Positions 1 through 6,575 of a stretch of 11,111 nt of DNA are shown here, piece after piece. The stretch comes from Deltaproteobacteria bacterium (GTDB lineage: Bacteria > Desulfobacterota > UBA8473), in the NCBI GenBank assembly GCA_030623035.1, contig JAUXFK010000079.1:1-11111 (forward strand). Reading direction: 5' to 3'. A program made the translations under genes and the position numbers. Numbering within the stretch: position 1 is the stretch's first letter; the number at the start of each line of letters is the position of its first letter. Below the pieces are notes generated by a model. That model was not told the origin of the DNA. It did not search any database and saw only the letters and a list, made by a program, of their open reading frames with translations.

Positions 1-308
1 AGCACCTTTCGGTTCGAACACCTTGTTGTAAATGATGTTTTTACTACAAAAGAAGTGAAAGTATGACTTTTTTTATATTTCACATATTAAATTCATATTT
101 TTCTTGAAATTTATCTCGTAATTTGCATTAATAGGAATAATGTAGTTCTACTACTCTTGATGATCTAATCCCAGTTCAATTCGAACTCACTTCTCTGCTT
201 CTAGTACGTATTTGTTGACTTTGATAACAGGTTGATTTGAAAGAGAAAATAACTCTCGTGTATCGTTTAACCCTGCTTCATTTACCGATTTTATTTGATT
301 TCTTTTGT

Positions 309-319
309 AAAGGAGGTGA
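309..319 (+). promoter_or_regulatory. Orphan extended Shine-Dalgarno string
   Basis: AAAGGAGGTGA is a full-length match to the anti-Shine-Dalgarno end of 16S rRNA. No ATG, GTG or TTG lies 5-10 bases downstream. The only overlapping start is the GTG inside the string (317-319), which would encode a 15-residue peptide ending at a TAA near 364. It may be a relic of a lost small gene, a leader peptide signal or chance. The downstream cdhA-like gene has its own ribosome site at 439-444. Confidence 0.3.
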
Positions 320-438
320 CTACAGTTAAATATTTTCGTTTTTTAAAAAGCCAAGAAATATAAAATGGTATTTTTATTTAGATGGATAATCGTTTTTTTA
401 GACTAAAACTTGTTTTATGGAGGTAAACGCCTCTTAAT

Positions 439-444
439 AGGAGG
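439..444 (+). promoter_or_regulatory. Ribosome binding site fixing the cdhA-like start
   Basis: AGGAGG sits 7 bases before the ATG at 452. This makes ATG 452 the start rather than the in-frame TTG at 410, which has no such site and would add 14 residues with no resemblance to the family. Confidence 0.85.
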
Positions 445-451
445 GAGGAAT

Positions 452-2950
452 ATGGGAAACAGCTCGGATAAAATGGTTGCAACTGTTGGAAAGACTAAGA
501 TCGACATCTCTAAAACAGTAAGGGATGTTGAGGGGATGGAGGATCTGGTAAAGGATGCAATAGAGACAATATGGAATCCAAACCTTGTGAATCAGATCAA
601 GGTATGGCTTCATCCTTTTGCCCATGCTAACGATATAGCAGAATGGGATAGGATATTATTAGACAGATACCCCCCGTTATATACCAACATTCAAACCAAG
701 TGTAGTGATTGCTTTCAGGGCCCTTGCGATCTGAGTAAAGGGAAAGGGGTCTGTGGTATAGACTGCGATACTTACCAGGCAAAGCTTTCTTTGCTTACTG
801 CCTGCAAAGGTCTGGCTTCTTTTGCCTCGGACTGTAGGGATTTGCTAGATCATTGTATTAAAAAAAATGGAATAGATACAAAGATAAAATGGGGAAAGGC
901 CTTGACATACGGATTCATGAATGTTCATGTCCTTGCAGGTTTGAATCTAGATACCCTGGCAGATGCAAATAAGGTCCTTTCGTATATTGAAGCCCAGTTG
1001 GCGGAAATGTTAACGTCGGCCAGTCAAGGACACGACTGTAATGTTATTGACATAGAATCCAAGACCTTTCATGCTGGTTCTCTCTTATTGGCTGCTATGG
1101 ATATTGCAGAGGTTTTAAAATTCTCATTCTTCGGGTTTCTCTGGTCAGGGGATCAAGAGTTGCTGGATATTAAAGATTATCCTGAACCTTATACTCAAGC
1201 AGGGCTTGGCTCTGTAGATACGAGCAAACCGGTTGTTGTATTTATAGGAAATGATTTTTTACCTGCATATGAGGCAGTTCAATACATAAAGAAAGAAAAC
1301 CTGATGGATAAGATTGAGGTCTGTGGTGTGGGTGCCGCCGGCCATGATCTGATTCGCTTCTATGAACCCGCGAAGGTTCTCGTTACACCAGTAAAGCTTA
1401 CAAAACTCCTGAGACTGGGTATGGCTGATGTCCTGGTCGTAAGTGACAGTTGTGTAAAGGTTGACATATTAGAAGAGGCAGCAAAGACCAACACAAGGGT
1501 AATAGCAACCAGTTTTAAACAGAGCTTCGGCTTGGTGGAGAGGAGTTTTGACCCAGCAGATGATATAGTTAAGGACCTGGTAGATGGTCTTGATTCAGTT
1601 TTGGTTTTCGATAAAGTAAAGGCTGCGGAGATAGCAATTAAGGCAGTGCAGCAGGTAAAGCCAAAGAGAAAGGATAGCTACCTCCTTTCCCTCGACCAGG
1701 TTAAGGAACAGGCAGCAAAATGTGATGGTTGCGATGCATGCTTCAGGGCCTGTCCGAATCGGATTATAAGCAGCAAGGTCATATTGCCGGCAAAAGATGG
1801 TGACACCTCCTTATTGGCAGAGCTTTGTGATTCGAGTCTATTCTGCGGCAAGTGTGAAGCTGCATGCCCCCAGAATATACCGATTATGGATATGATCCTC
1901 GCATCGAGTTCAGAGAAGATCGCAGAAGATAATATACGCATGCGGGCTGGAAGGGGGTTTATAAGCCAGTTAGAGATAAGGGATATTGCCATTACTGCCT
2001 TTAGTATGCCTGGGATGGTAAATATAACCGGATGCGGTAATTATCCTGGGAGTGATAAAGATGTAGCCTGGTTGGCCAATGAATTTGTGAGTACTAATTT
2101 TGCTGTCACAGTTACCGGTTGTGCTGCAGTCGATGCTGCCCGCCACTTTGACGAAAAGACCAAAAAGTTTCTCTTCGAGCGGTTTCCTGCGCTGTATAAT
2201 CCCAGGTGTATAGCAAATATCGGGGGGTGTTCTTCCCATGGAATGGCAGCGGCTTCACCTAATTACAAACTTGGCTATGTAGCTTACAAATGCCCATATA
2301 GGGGTACTTTCGAAATGTTGGCCGATATGATGATTAAAGGGGCTGCTGTTTTAATTCTGTGGGGACCTGCAACCGACCTTATGTATACCCTGGCAACGGC
2401 TCACGCAAGAGCAGGTATTAAGGTTTTAGTCGGTCCTCATGGCTCGAATTTTAAGAGGTACTTAATGGGCAACAAATATGATCGAAGTAAGTGGTGGGCT
2501 TTACATGGTTATGAAGGTTATAAGAAGGAGATCGAACCCCTTCCGGAGCACCTGATTTTCCCAATAGAGACTAAAGAGGAGGCTTTTGCCCTGACATGTA
2601 AGATGTGTTTTGGTTTTCAAGACCTTGACACTGCCAGGATAAATAAGTTCGACCTCTGGTTGAATTCTTATAGGAAGTGGTTTGGTAAAACATTACCCGA
2701 TGACTGGCATTTATTTGTTAAAAAAGACGTGGATATGCCGGCAACTAAAAAGGCAAAATTGCTCAGGTTACTGGCTGAGGAACATGGTTTTGAGGTTGAT
2801 AAGAAGCGGGGTCGAATCACCAAGTTCAAACACAGGGATGGGCGTATGTTAGACCCTGGACAGATGGTTGATGAGTATGGGATGAAAATAGGCCTTTACG
2901 CGACCTTATTATCCAGGTTGGTCTATGGAAAAAGGACAGACAGAGAATAG
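452..2950 (+). CDS. CdhA-like (ACDS alpha subunit / CODH-fold) protein with altered active site
   Basis: 832 aa, close to archaeal CdhA (about 800). CdhA is the Ni-Fe CO dehydrogenase subunit of the acetyl-CoA decarbonylase/synthase complex. Seen: B-cluster Cys84/87/92/101 (CxxCxxxxC plus GVCG), two ferredoxin-like motifs (Cys424/427/430/434 and Cys459/465/468/472), and C-cluster-type Cys334 (DSCVKVDILEE), Cys528 (TGCGNYPG), Cys557 (TGCAA) and Cys593 (GGCSSH). Late family blocks such as RGTFEMLAD and VGPHGS are also present. Odd: by recalled alignment the Fe1 ligands His and Cys become Asn267 (IGND) and Ala295 (GVGAAGHD). The catalytic Lys becomes Leu643 and the three-His relay becomes Phe124/Asp127/Asp130. 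There is no Cys before 84, so D-cluster ligands also seem absent. The second ferredoxin motif has Cx5C in place of CxxC. CO oxidation is therefore unlikely, though a plain [4Fe-4S] cluster could sit at the site. It heads a six-gene cluster and is probably cytoplasmic. Homology is sure, function unknown. Confidence 0.9.
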   Translation: MGNSSDKMVATVGKTKIDISKTVRDVEGMEDLVKDAIETIWNPNLVNQIKVWLHPFAHANDIAEWDRILLDRYPPLYTNIQTKCSDCFQGPCDLSKGKGVCGIDCDTYQAKLSLLTACKGLASFASDCRDLLDHCIKKNGIDTKIKWGKALTYGFMNVHVLAGLNLDTLADANKVLSYIEAQLAEMLTSASQGHDCNVIDIESKTFHAGSLLLAAMDIAEVLKFSFFGFLWSGDQELLDIKDYPEPYTQAGLGSVDTSKPVVVFIGNDFLPAYEAVQYIKKENLMDKIEVCGVGAAGHDLIRFYEPAKVLVTPVKLTKLLRLGMADVLVVSDSCVKVDILEEAAKTNTRVIATSFKQSFGLVERSFDPADDIVKDLVDGLDSVLVFDKVKAAEIAIKAVQQVKPKRKDSYLLSLDQVKEQAAKCDGCDACFRACPNRIISSKVILPAKDGDTSLLAELCDSSLFCGKCEAACPQNIPIMDMILASSSEKIAEDNIRMRAGRGFISQLEIRDIAITAFSMPGMVNITGCGNYPGSDKDVAWLANEFVSTNFAVTVTGCAAVDAARHFDEKTKKFLFERFPALYNPRCIANIGGCSSHGMAAASPNYKLGYVAYKCPYRGTFEMLADMMIKGAAVLILWGPATDLMYTLATAHARAGIKVLVGPHGSNFKRYLMGNKYDRSKWWALHGYEGYKKEIEPLPEHLIFPIETKEEAFALTCKMCFGFQDLDTARINKFDLWLNSYRKWFGKTLPDDWHLFVKKDVDMPATKKAKLLRLLAEEHGFEVDKKRGRITKFKHRDGRMLDPGQMVDEYGMKIGLYATLLSRLVYGKRTDRE

Positions 2951-2993
2951 GACAAAAAGTGAGAAAATTTTTTTTTGAAGAAAGGAGATAGAT

Positions 2994-3464
2994 ATGACTT
3001 CTACAGCGGTTGAAATAGCAAAGTGTTTGAAGGAAGATAAAAATATACTATTACTGACCGGTGCACTCTGTGACAATATGGAGATTGGGGGGAAAAGACT
3101 TGTAGAATATGCAGGAGAAATAGCGGAACTGGCAGGCATTCCCGTGGCTGCCACTGGCAATACTATTGCTGCTTTAGTAGAAAGGGATATCAAGACCAAA
3201 AAAGTGTTTGCAGGAAATGTGATTAACTACATGAGGGCTGAAAAATGGGAAGACCCCATAGCCCCGGAAAGGCCGGAAACACTTGTATTTATAGGCTATT
3301 ATCCGTCTTTCTTGAATATGATGCTTTCCTCTTTAAAGGTCAAAAAGACGATTTGCCTGGACAATGTGGCTCTTGAAGAAGTGACCCTTTCTCCTCCGGA
3401 TATGAACATAGATGACTGGGAGAAGTTTTTAAATGAAATCATAAACGAGTTAAAGAAGAAATAG
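2994..3464 (+). CDS. CdhB-like ACDS epsilon subunit
   Basis: 156 aa, slightly shorter than archaeal CdhB (about 170). In methanogens the epsilon subunit binds CdhA as an alpha2-epsilon2 unit and is thought to help pass electrons through a flavin site. Seen: an N-terminal strand-turn LLLTGALC (about 19-26), then IPVAATGNTIAALVERDI (about 49-66) and TLVFIGYYPSFLNMMLSSLK (about 95-114). These match the family pattern of a Rossmann-like fold with a GS/TG-type loop. AAGGAGAT lies just before the ATG. It follows the CdhA-like gene by 43 bp and surely shares its transcript. Keeping the partner subunit suggests the alpha-epsilon complex still forms, although no ACS (CdhC) or corrinoid subunits (CdhD, CdhE) are present here. 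Its role with a non-CODH alpha subunit is inference. Confidence 0.82.
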   Translation: MTSTAVEIAKCLKEDKNILLLTGALCDNMEIGGKRLVEYAGEIAELAGIPVAATGNTIAALVERDIKTKKVFAGNVINYMRAEKWEDPIAPERPETLVFIGYYPSFLNMMLSSLKVKKTICLDNVALEEVTLSPPDMNIDDWEKFLNEIINELKKK

Positions 3465-3500
3465 CCAATTTATTCAGCTTCTTTTTGGAGGATTGGGCTC

Positions 3501-4007
3501 ATGTACGAAGAAAAAGAAGAGAGATTTACAAAAGAAGAGATAAAAAAGGGTATTGAGGACTTCCTTACGTATGTTGGGTATACCATCTTAGAACCGAAGT
3601 ATATAGGCTTTACCTTACCGGACATATATGTACAGAGAAAAGAGGACAATAAAAAGTATGAAATGATTGGGGTAATAAAGAAAGACCTGAGTCAGGCCCT
3701 GGAAGGTTACAGAGAACTGGCTGCTGCAAAATGTGTTCTGGGAAAAAAAGTAGATTACTTGTTGATTCTCCCGCCGGTCAGCGAGTACTTCACCCTTTCA
3801 TTTTTGATCAGGGAAGAGGATTGGTGGTTTACAATCAAGGATCACACCTTCATGATGTGGCTTGTAAACCCTGAAAGAAACAAGGTTGACTGTCTTGTGG
3901 GCTGGCCAATGGATAGTATCTTCAAAGACTATTTTGGAGCTATGAGCGGACTGGATTCTATGCTTTCACAAGAAGCGGCAAAGAGAATGATGGATGAGGA
4001 GTTCTAA
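3501..4007 (+). CDS. Unrecognised 168-aa protein, possibly degenerate PD-(D/E)xK fold
   Basis: I do not recognise a named family. The N-terminal half has the order expected of a PD-(D/E)xK nuclease-like core: a helix, then GYTILEP, then LPDIYVQRK with Pro40-Asp41, then YEMIGVIKK with Lys60, then a Gln-bearing helix SQALEGYREL, then VDYLLILPP. The Glu or Asp normally two residues before the catalytic Lys is Val58 here, so nuclease activity is doubtful. The C-terminal part is rich in aromatics (EEDWWFTIKDHTFMMW) and does not look membrane-spanning. There are only two Cys, so a metal cluster of its own is unlikely. GGAGG lies 9 bases before the ATG. It sits 36 bp after the epsilon-like gene and 37 bp before the radical SAM gene, so it is probably a part of the same system. 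A structural or scaffold role is a guess. Confidence 0.75.
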   Translation: MYEEKEERFTKEEIKKGIEDFLTYVGYTILEPKYIGFTLPDIYVQRKEDNKKYEMIGVIKKDLSQALEGYRELAAAKCVLGKKVDYLLILPPVSEYFTLSFLIREEDWWFTIKDHTFMMWLVNPERNKVDCLVGWPMDSIFKDYFGAMSGLDSMLSQEAAKRMMDEEF

Positions 4008-4030
4008 AGAATATTTATGAATCTTTTAAC

Positions 4031-4036
4031 AGGTGA
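4031..4036 (+). promoter_or_regulatory. Ribosome binding site fixing the radical SAM start
   Basis: AGGTGA ends 8 bases before ATG 4045. It overlaps an in-frame GTG at 4033 that has no ribosome site of its own, so ATG 4045 is the better start. Confidence 0.65.
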
Positions 4037-4044
4037 TAAAGGAA

Positions 4045-5148
4045 ATGCTTCTCGATCATACCAGGCTGGCGGATCTTTCATTTGAGATAGGGACTATCCG
4101 TCCCCCCAGTGAAGGGGGAAGTTATTCCCTGCTGATAAGAGTTACAAGAAACTGTCCGTGGAATCAATGTACCTTTTGCTATGGCAGGCCGTATAACCAC
4201 GAAAAATTCGAGATGAGGTCTCTCGAGGAGATGAAAGCCGATATCGATAATGCTGGGGCCATATACGATGAAATAAAGAAGGTGTCATGGGAGCTGGGTT
4301 ATGGCGGCGATATAAACAACAAAGTAGGGGAATCTCTTATAAAAGGCATACCGGGGCTCAGCAGTAGTCATAGTTTCATCAACGTATTTAACTGGCTCTA
4401 TTCCGGAGCAAGCACAGCTTTTTTACAGGATGCTGATTCCCTTATCACTCCAACGTCTCGATTAGTTGAGATTATCAGATATCTGAAAGAAAGGTTTCCT
4501 TCACTTAATAGAGTAACCTCTTATGCCAGGGCAAAGACCATCTTTAAGAAGAAAGATGAAGAGCTTAAACAACTGTATGAGGCAGGTCTTTCCAGGTTAC
4601 ACATAGGGCTCGAGACCGGAGATGATGAGTTATTAAAAAAAGTGAAGAAAGGGGTGACAGCAGAAGAGCATATCCAGGCAGGGATAAAAGTAAAGAAGGC
4701 AGGCATGGAGCTTTCAGAATACATAATGCCCGGTCTGGGTGGAAGAGCGATGCTTGAACAACATGCAAAGAATACTGCCCGTGTATTAAGCGAGATCAAT
4801 CCGGATTTTATACGATCGAGGCCATTTACCCCTTTACCCGGCACCCCCTTATTTGATGAATACAGAAATGGTGAATTAGAACTCCTTTCACCGCATGAGT
4901 GTCTTAAGGAGATGAAGATATTTATCGAGGGTCTGGATGTAACCAGCAGGGTTTGCTTTGATCACTTCAGGAATCCTGCTTATCGAACTGAATCAGGAAA
5001 CCTTTACCATCTTTTTAAACAGGATTATGATGGATATAAGTTTCCTGAAGAAAAAGGGGTTGTCCTAAACCTGATCGAAGAAGGATTAACTGTGGATGAG
5101 GGGAGGTACTTACAACAGGAGGATTATATCCGTCTGGGCAGTCTGTAG
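4045..5148 (+). CDS. Radical SAM protein with Cx4CxxC cluster motif
   Basis: 367 aa from ATG 4045. Radical SAM enzymes use a [4Fe-4S] cluster to split S-adenosylmethionine and start radical chemistry. Seen: Cys37-x4-Cys42-x2-Cys45 in RNCPWNQCTFC, the variant spacing found in one Elp3/COG1032-like branch rather than the usual Cx3CxxC. The C-terminal half has LSRLHIGLETGDDELL (about 183-198), a KKGVTAEEH helix and ELSEYIMPGLGG (about 222-233), typical of the later strands of the radical SAM barrel. No SPASM-like Cys cluster and no B12 domain are visible. The start upstream of RPPSEGGSYSLLIRVTRNC fits the branch as I recall it. It is the fourth gene of the cluster, 37 bp after the previous one. 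A job in modifying a cofactor or a partner protein is plausible but unproven. The substrate is unknown. Confidence 0.87.
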   Translation: MLLDHTRLADLSFEIGTIRPPSEGGSYSLLIRVTRNCPWNQCTFCYGRPYNHEKFEMRSLEEMKADIDNAGAIYDEIKKVSWELGYGGDINNKVGESLIKGIPGLSSSHSFINVFNWLYSGASTAFLQDADSLITPTSRLVEIIRYLKERFPSLNRVTSYARAKTIFKKKDEELKQLYEAGLSRLHIGLETGDDELLKKVKKGVTAEEHIQAGIKVKKAGMELSEYIMPGLGGRAMLEQHAKNTARVLSEINPDFIRSRPFTPLPGTPLFDEYRNGELELLSPHECLKEMKIFIEGLDVTSRVCFDHFRNPAYRTESGNLYHLFKQDYDGYKFPEEKGVVLNLIEEGLTVDEGRYLQQEDYIRLGSL

Positions 5149-5174
5149 GACCTTCTTTTTCCTGATTTTCACTC

Positions 5175-5203
5175 CCCCTTAATGAAGTTTATAGGTAAAG
5201 GGG
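5175..5203 (+). terminator. Weak hairpin after the radical SAM gene
   Basis: CCCCTT (5175-5180) pairs with AAGGGG (5198-5203) across a 17-base loop, followed by TATTTTGTT. It lies 26 bases after the radical SAM stop and could give partial termination or 3' end processing. The stem is short and the loop long, so this is a weak call. Confidence 0.25.
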
Positions 5204-5240
5204 TATTTTGTTATGCAAGATACTTAAAAGGGGTTCTTTG

Positions 5241-5277
5241 AGCTTGGGCAAAAGGGCCATTTCTGGATGGACACTAA
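5241..5277 (-). repeat. Solo end of the dispersed palindromic repeat
   Basis: Read on the minus strand, 5257-5277 matches the left end of the palindromic element at 9118-9138 at 19 of 21 positions (both share TTAG, CCATCCA and AAATGG). Looser similarity runs on to about 5241 (AAAAG and AGCT blocks). It matches a further copy at 9291-9309 in the same orientation at 16 of 18 positions. No second half of the element is visible here, so it is a fragment or solo end. It lies in the gap between the radical SAM and BcrC-like genes. Confidence 0.6.
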
Positions 5278-5408
5278 CTTAAAAATGTTCGTCAAAGACC
5301 ATCCAAATCATTATCTGGCTAAACAGTTACGTTCTTTTGGATTTAATCGAGTTGTCTCAGGCCAAAGGTCTGACTATAATATGTTAACTATGAAGAAAGG
5401 ATTATACT

Positions 5409-6515
5409 ATGACGATAATGGATTTTCAAGAGAAGTACAAAAACCGTCACGAGATTGCGAAACAATGGAAAAAGGATGGCAAAAAGATTTTTGGCTATTT
5501 TTGTGGATATGTTCCAGAAGAGTTAATCGGTGCGGCGGGGATTATACCGGTACGAATATTGGGGTCTCTCGATAAGGTTTCTTTAGCAGATTCACATATA
5601 CAGAGCTTCATATGTGCGTTCGGCAGAAGCTGCCTTGATCAGGGCTTGAAAGGTACTTACGATTATCTAGATGGGATTGTGGTCTCAAAGACCTGTGATA
5701 TAATGAGAAATATGCTTGGTATCTGGTCAAGGAATATCGAAGTTCCTTTTACTTTTTACATTGGTGCGCCGTCGAAGAGGACTGAAGCGGCGAGGACATG
5801 TCTGATAGAGGAATTTAAACTTCTGCGATCAAAACTAGAGGAATTCACCGGCAAGTCGATAGATGATAACTCCATAAACCAGTCGATAGAATCCTATAAT
5901 CAGAGCCGCAAGCTGCTAAAGGAACTATACGAGTTAAGAGCAGAAGACAATCCACCCCTTTCGGGCAGCGATTTTTATCACATTGTCAAGGCGGGTTTTG
6001 TAACCCCTAAAAAAGAATACAATGAAATGCTTTTGGAATTAAAGAGTAAACTGACTTCTTCAGAGTCTTCCGATGGTAAGGGAGTACGCCTTCTGATCTC
6101 CGGCTCAACCTTCGAAGATGTGAATATACTCAAGATGATAGAAGATTCCGGCGGAACTGTTGTGTCAGATGACCTTTGTGTGGGCAGCCGTTATTTCTGG
6201 GATCTTATAGAACCTGCTTCAGATCCTATAAGGGCTCTGGCAGATCGATACCAGATGAGGGTTACATGCCCTTGTAAACATCCATCCGATGAAAGACTGG
6301 AAAGGATATTGGATGAGGTTAAGAAACACCGGGTACAGGGGGTAATATCTATTGTACAGAAATTTTGTGATACCCATCTGTTTGAATACCCTTATATGAG
6401 AGATCTGCTTCAAGAGAATGATATGCCGTTTCTCTACCTCGAAACAGAGGACAGGCTGGGTGAAGAGGGACAGTTTAAAACCAGGGTTCAAGCATTTTTA
6501 GAGATGTTACGCTAG
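5409..6515 (+). CDS. 2-hydroxyacyl-CoA dehydratase / benzoyl-CoA reductase family subunit, BcrC/HgdB-like
   Basis: 368 aa, close to BcrC (about 380) and HgdB-type subunits. The family uses [4Fe-4S] clusters and an ATP-driven activator to push single electrons into CoA thioesters or, in relatives, other hard-to-reduce compounds. Seen: the N-terminal signature GYVPEELIGAAGIIPVRILG (about 33-52), Cys69 and Cys75 in ICAFGRSC, Cys96 in SKTCD, the DDLCVGSRYFWD block with Cys257, Cys287/289 in TCPCKHP, and VQKFCDTHLFEYP with Cys320. AAGGA lies 7 bases before the ATG. The next gene encodes the partner subunit 60 bp on. No BcrA/BcrD/HgdC-type ATPase activator gene is in the window, so the pair must borrow one or use another donor. 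The substrate cannot be named: 2-hydroxyacyl-CoA dehydratase, aryl-CoA reductase and double-cubane-type reductase are all open. Confidence 0.87.
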   Translation: MTIMDFQEKYKNRHEIAKQWKKDGKKIFGYFCGYVPEELIGAAGIIPVRILGSLDKVSLADSHIQSFICAFGRSCLDQGLKGTYDYLDGIVVSKTCDIMRNMLGIWSRNIEVPFTFYIGAPSKRTEAARTCLIEEFKLLRSKLEEFTGKSIDDNSINQSIESYNQSRKLLKELYELRAEDNPPLSGSDFYHIVKAGFVTPKKEYNEMLLELKSKLTSSESSDGKGVRLLISGSTFEDVNILKMIEDSGGTVVSDDLCVGSRYFWDLIEPASDPIRALADRYQMRVTCPCKHPSDERLERILDEVKKHRVQGVISIVQKFCDTHLFEYPYMRDLLQENDMPFLYLETEDRLGEEGQFKTRVQAFLEMLR

Positions 6516-6575
6516 AATATAATCGTAAAAATAGTGATGATATTTTTCCAACTGCAAGGAAGAAAGGATTGAAAA

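Larger units (their letters stand above)
1..451. other. AT-rich gene-free leader upstream of the CODH-like cluster
   Basis: No open reading frame with a credible start and ribosome site is visible on either strand in this stretch, which is clearly richer in A and T than the genes after it. It should hold the promoter of the cluster. I found no convincing -35/-10 pair: TTGACT at 215-220 has no good -10 at 16-18 bases. A perfect long Shine-Dalgarno string at 309-319 has no normal start codon behind it. Weak short inverted repeats occur (for example around 23-52) but none is followed by a T run. A gene upstream of the window may end before position 1. Confidence 0.6.

Noticed and set aside
10..20. 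tRNA T-loop-like GGTTCGAA, and GTTCAATTC near 175
   Set aside because: Flanking bases do not form a T stem and no other tRNA arms are present.
215..243. TTGACT as -35 of a cluster promoter
   Set aside because: No acceptable -10 hexamer at 16-18 bases.
417..437. Six-codon mini-ORF (MEVNAS) just before the CdhA-like gene
   Set aside because: No ribosome site and nothing attenuator-like around it; likely chance.
410..451. Upstream in-frame TTG start for the CdhA-like gene
   Set aside because: No ribosome site before it, and the 14 extra residues overlap the good AGGAGG site of ATG 452.
5267..5575. 102-aa plus-strand ORF overlapping the start of the BcrC-like gene
   Set aside because: Its second half is out of frame within a clear BcrC-like coding region, its start lies in a repeat end and has no ribosome site.
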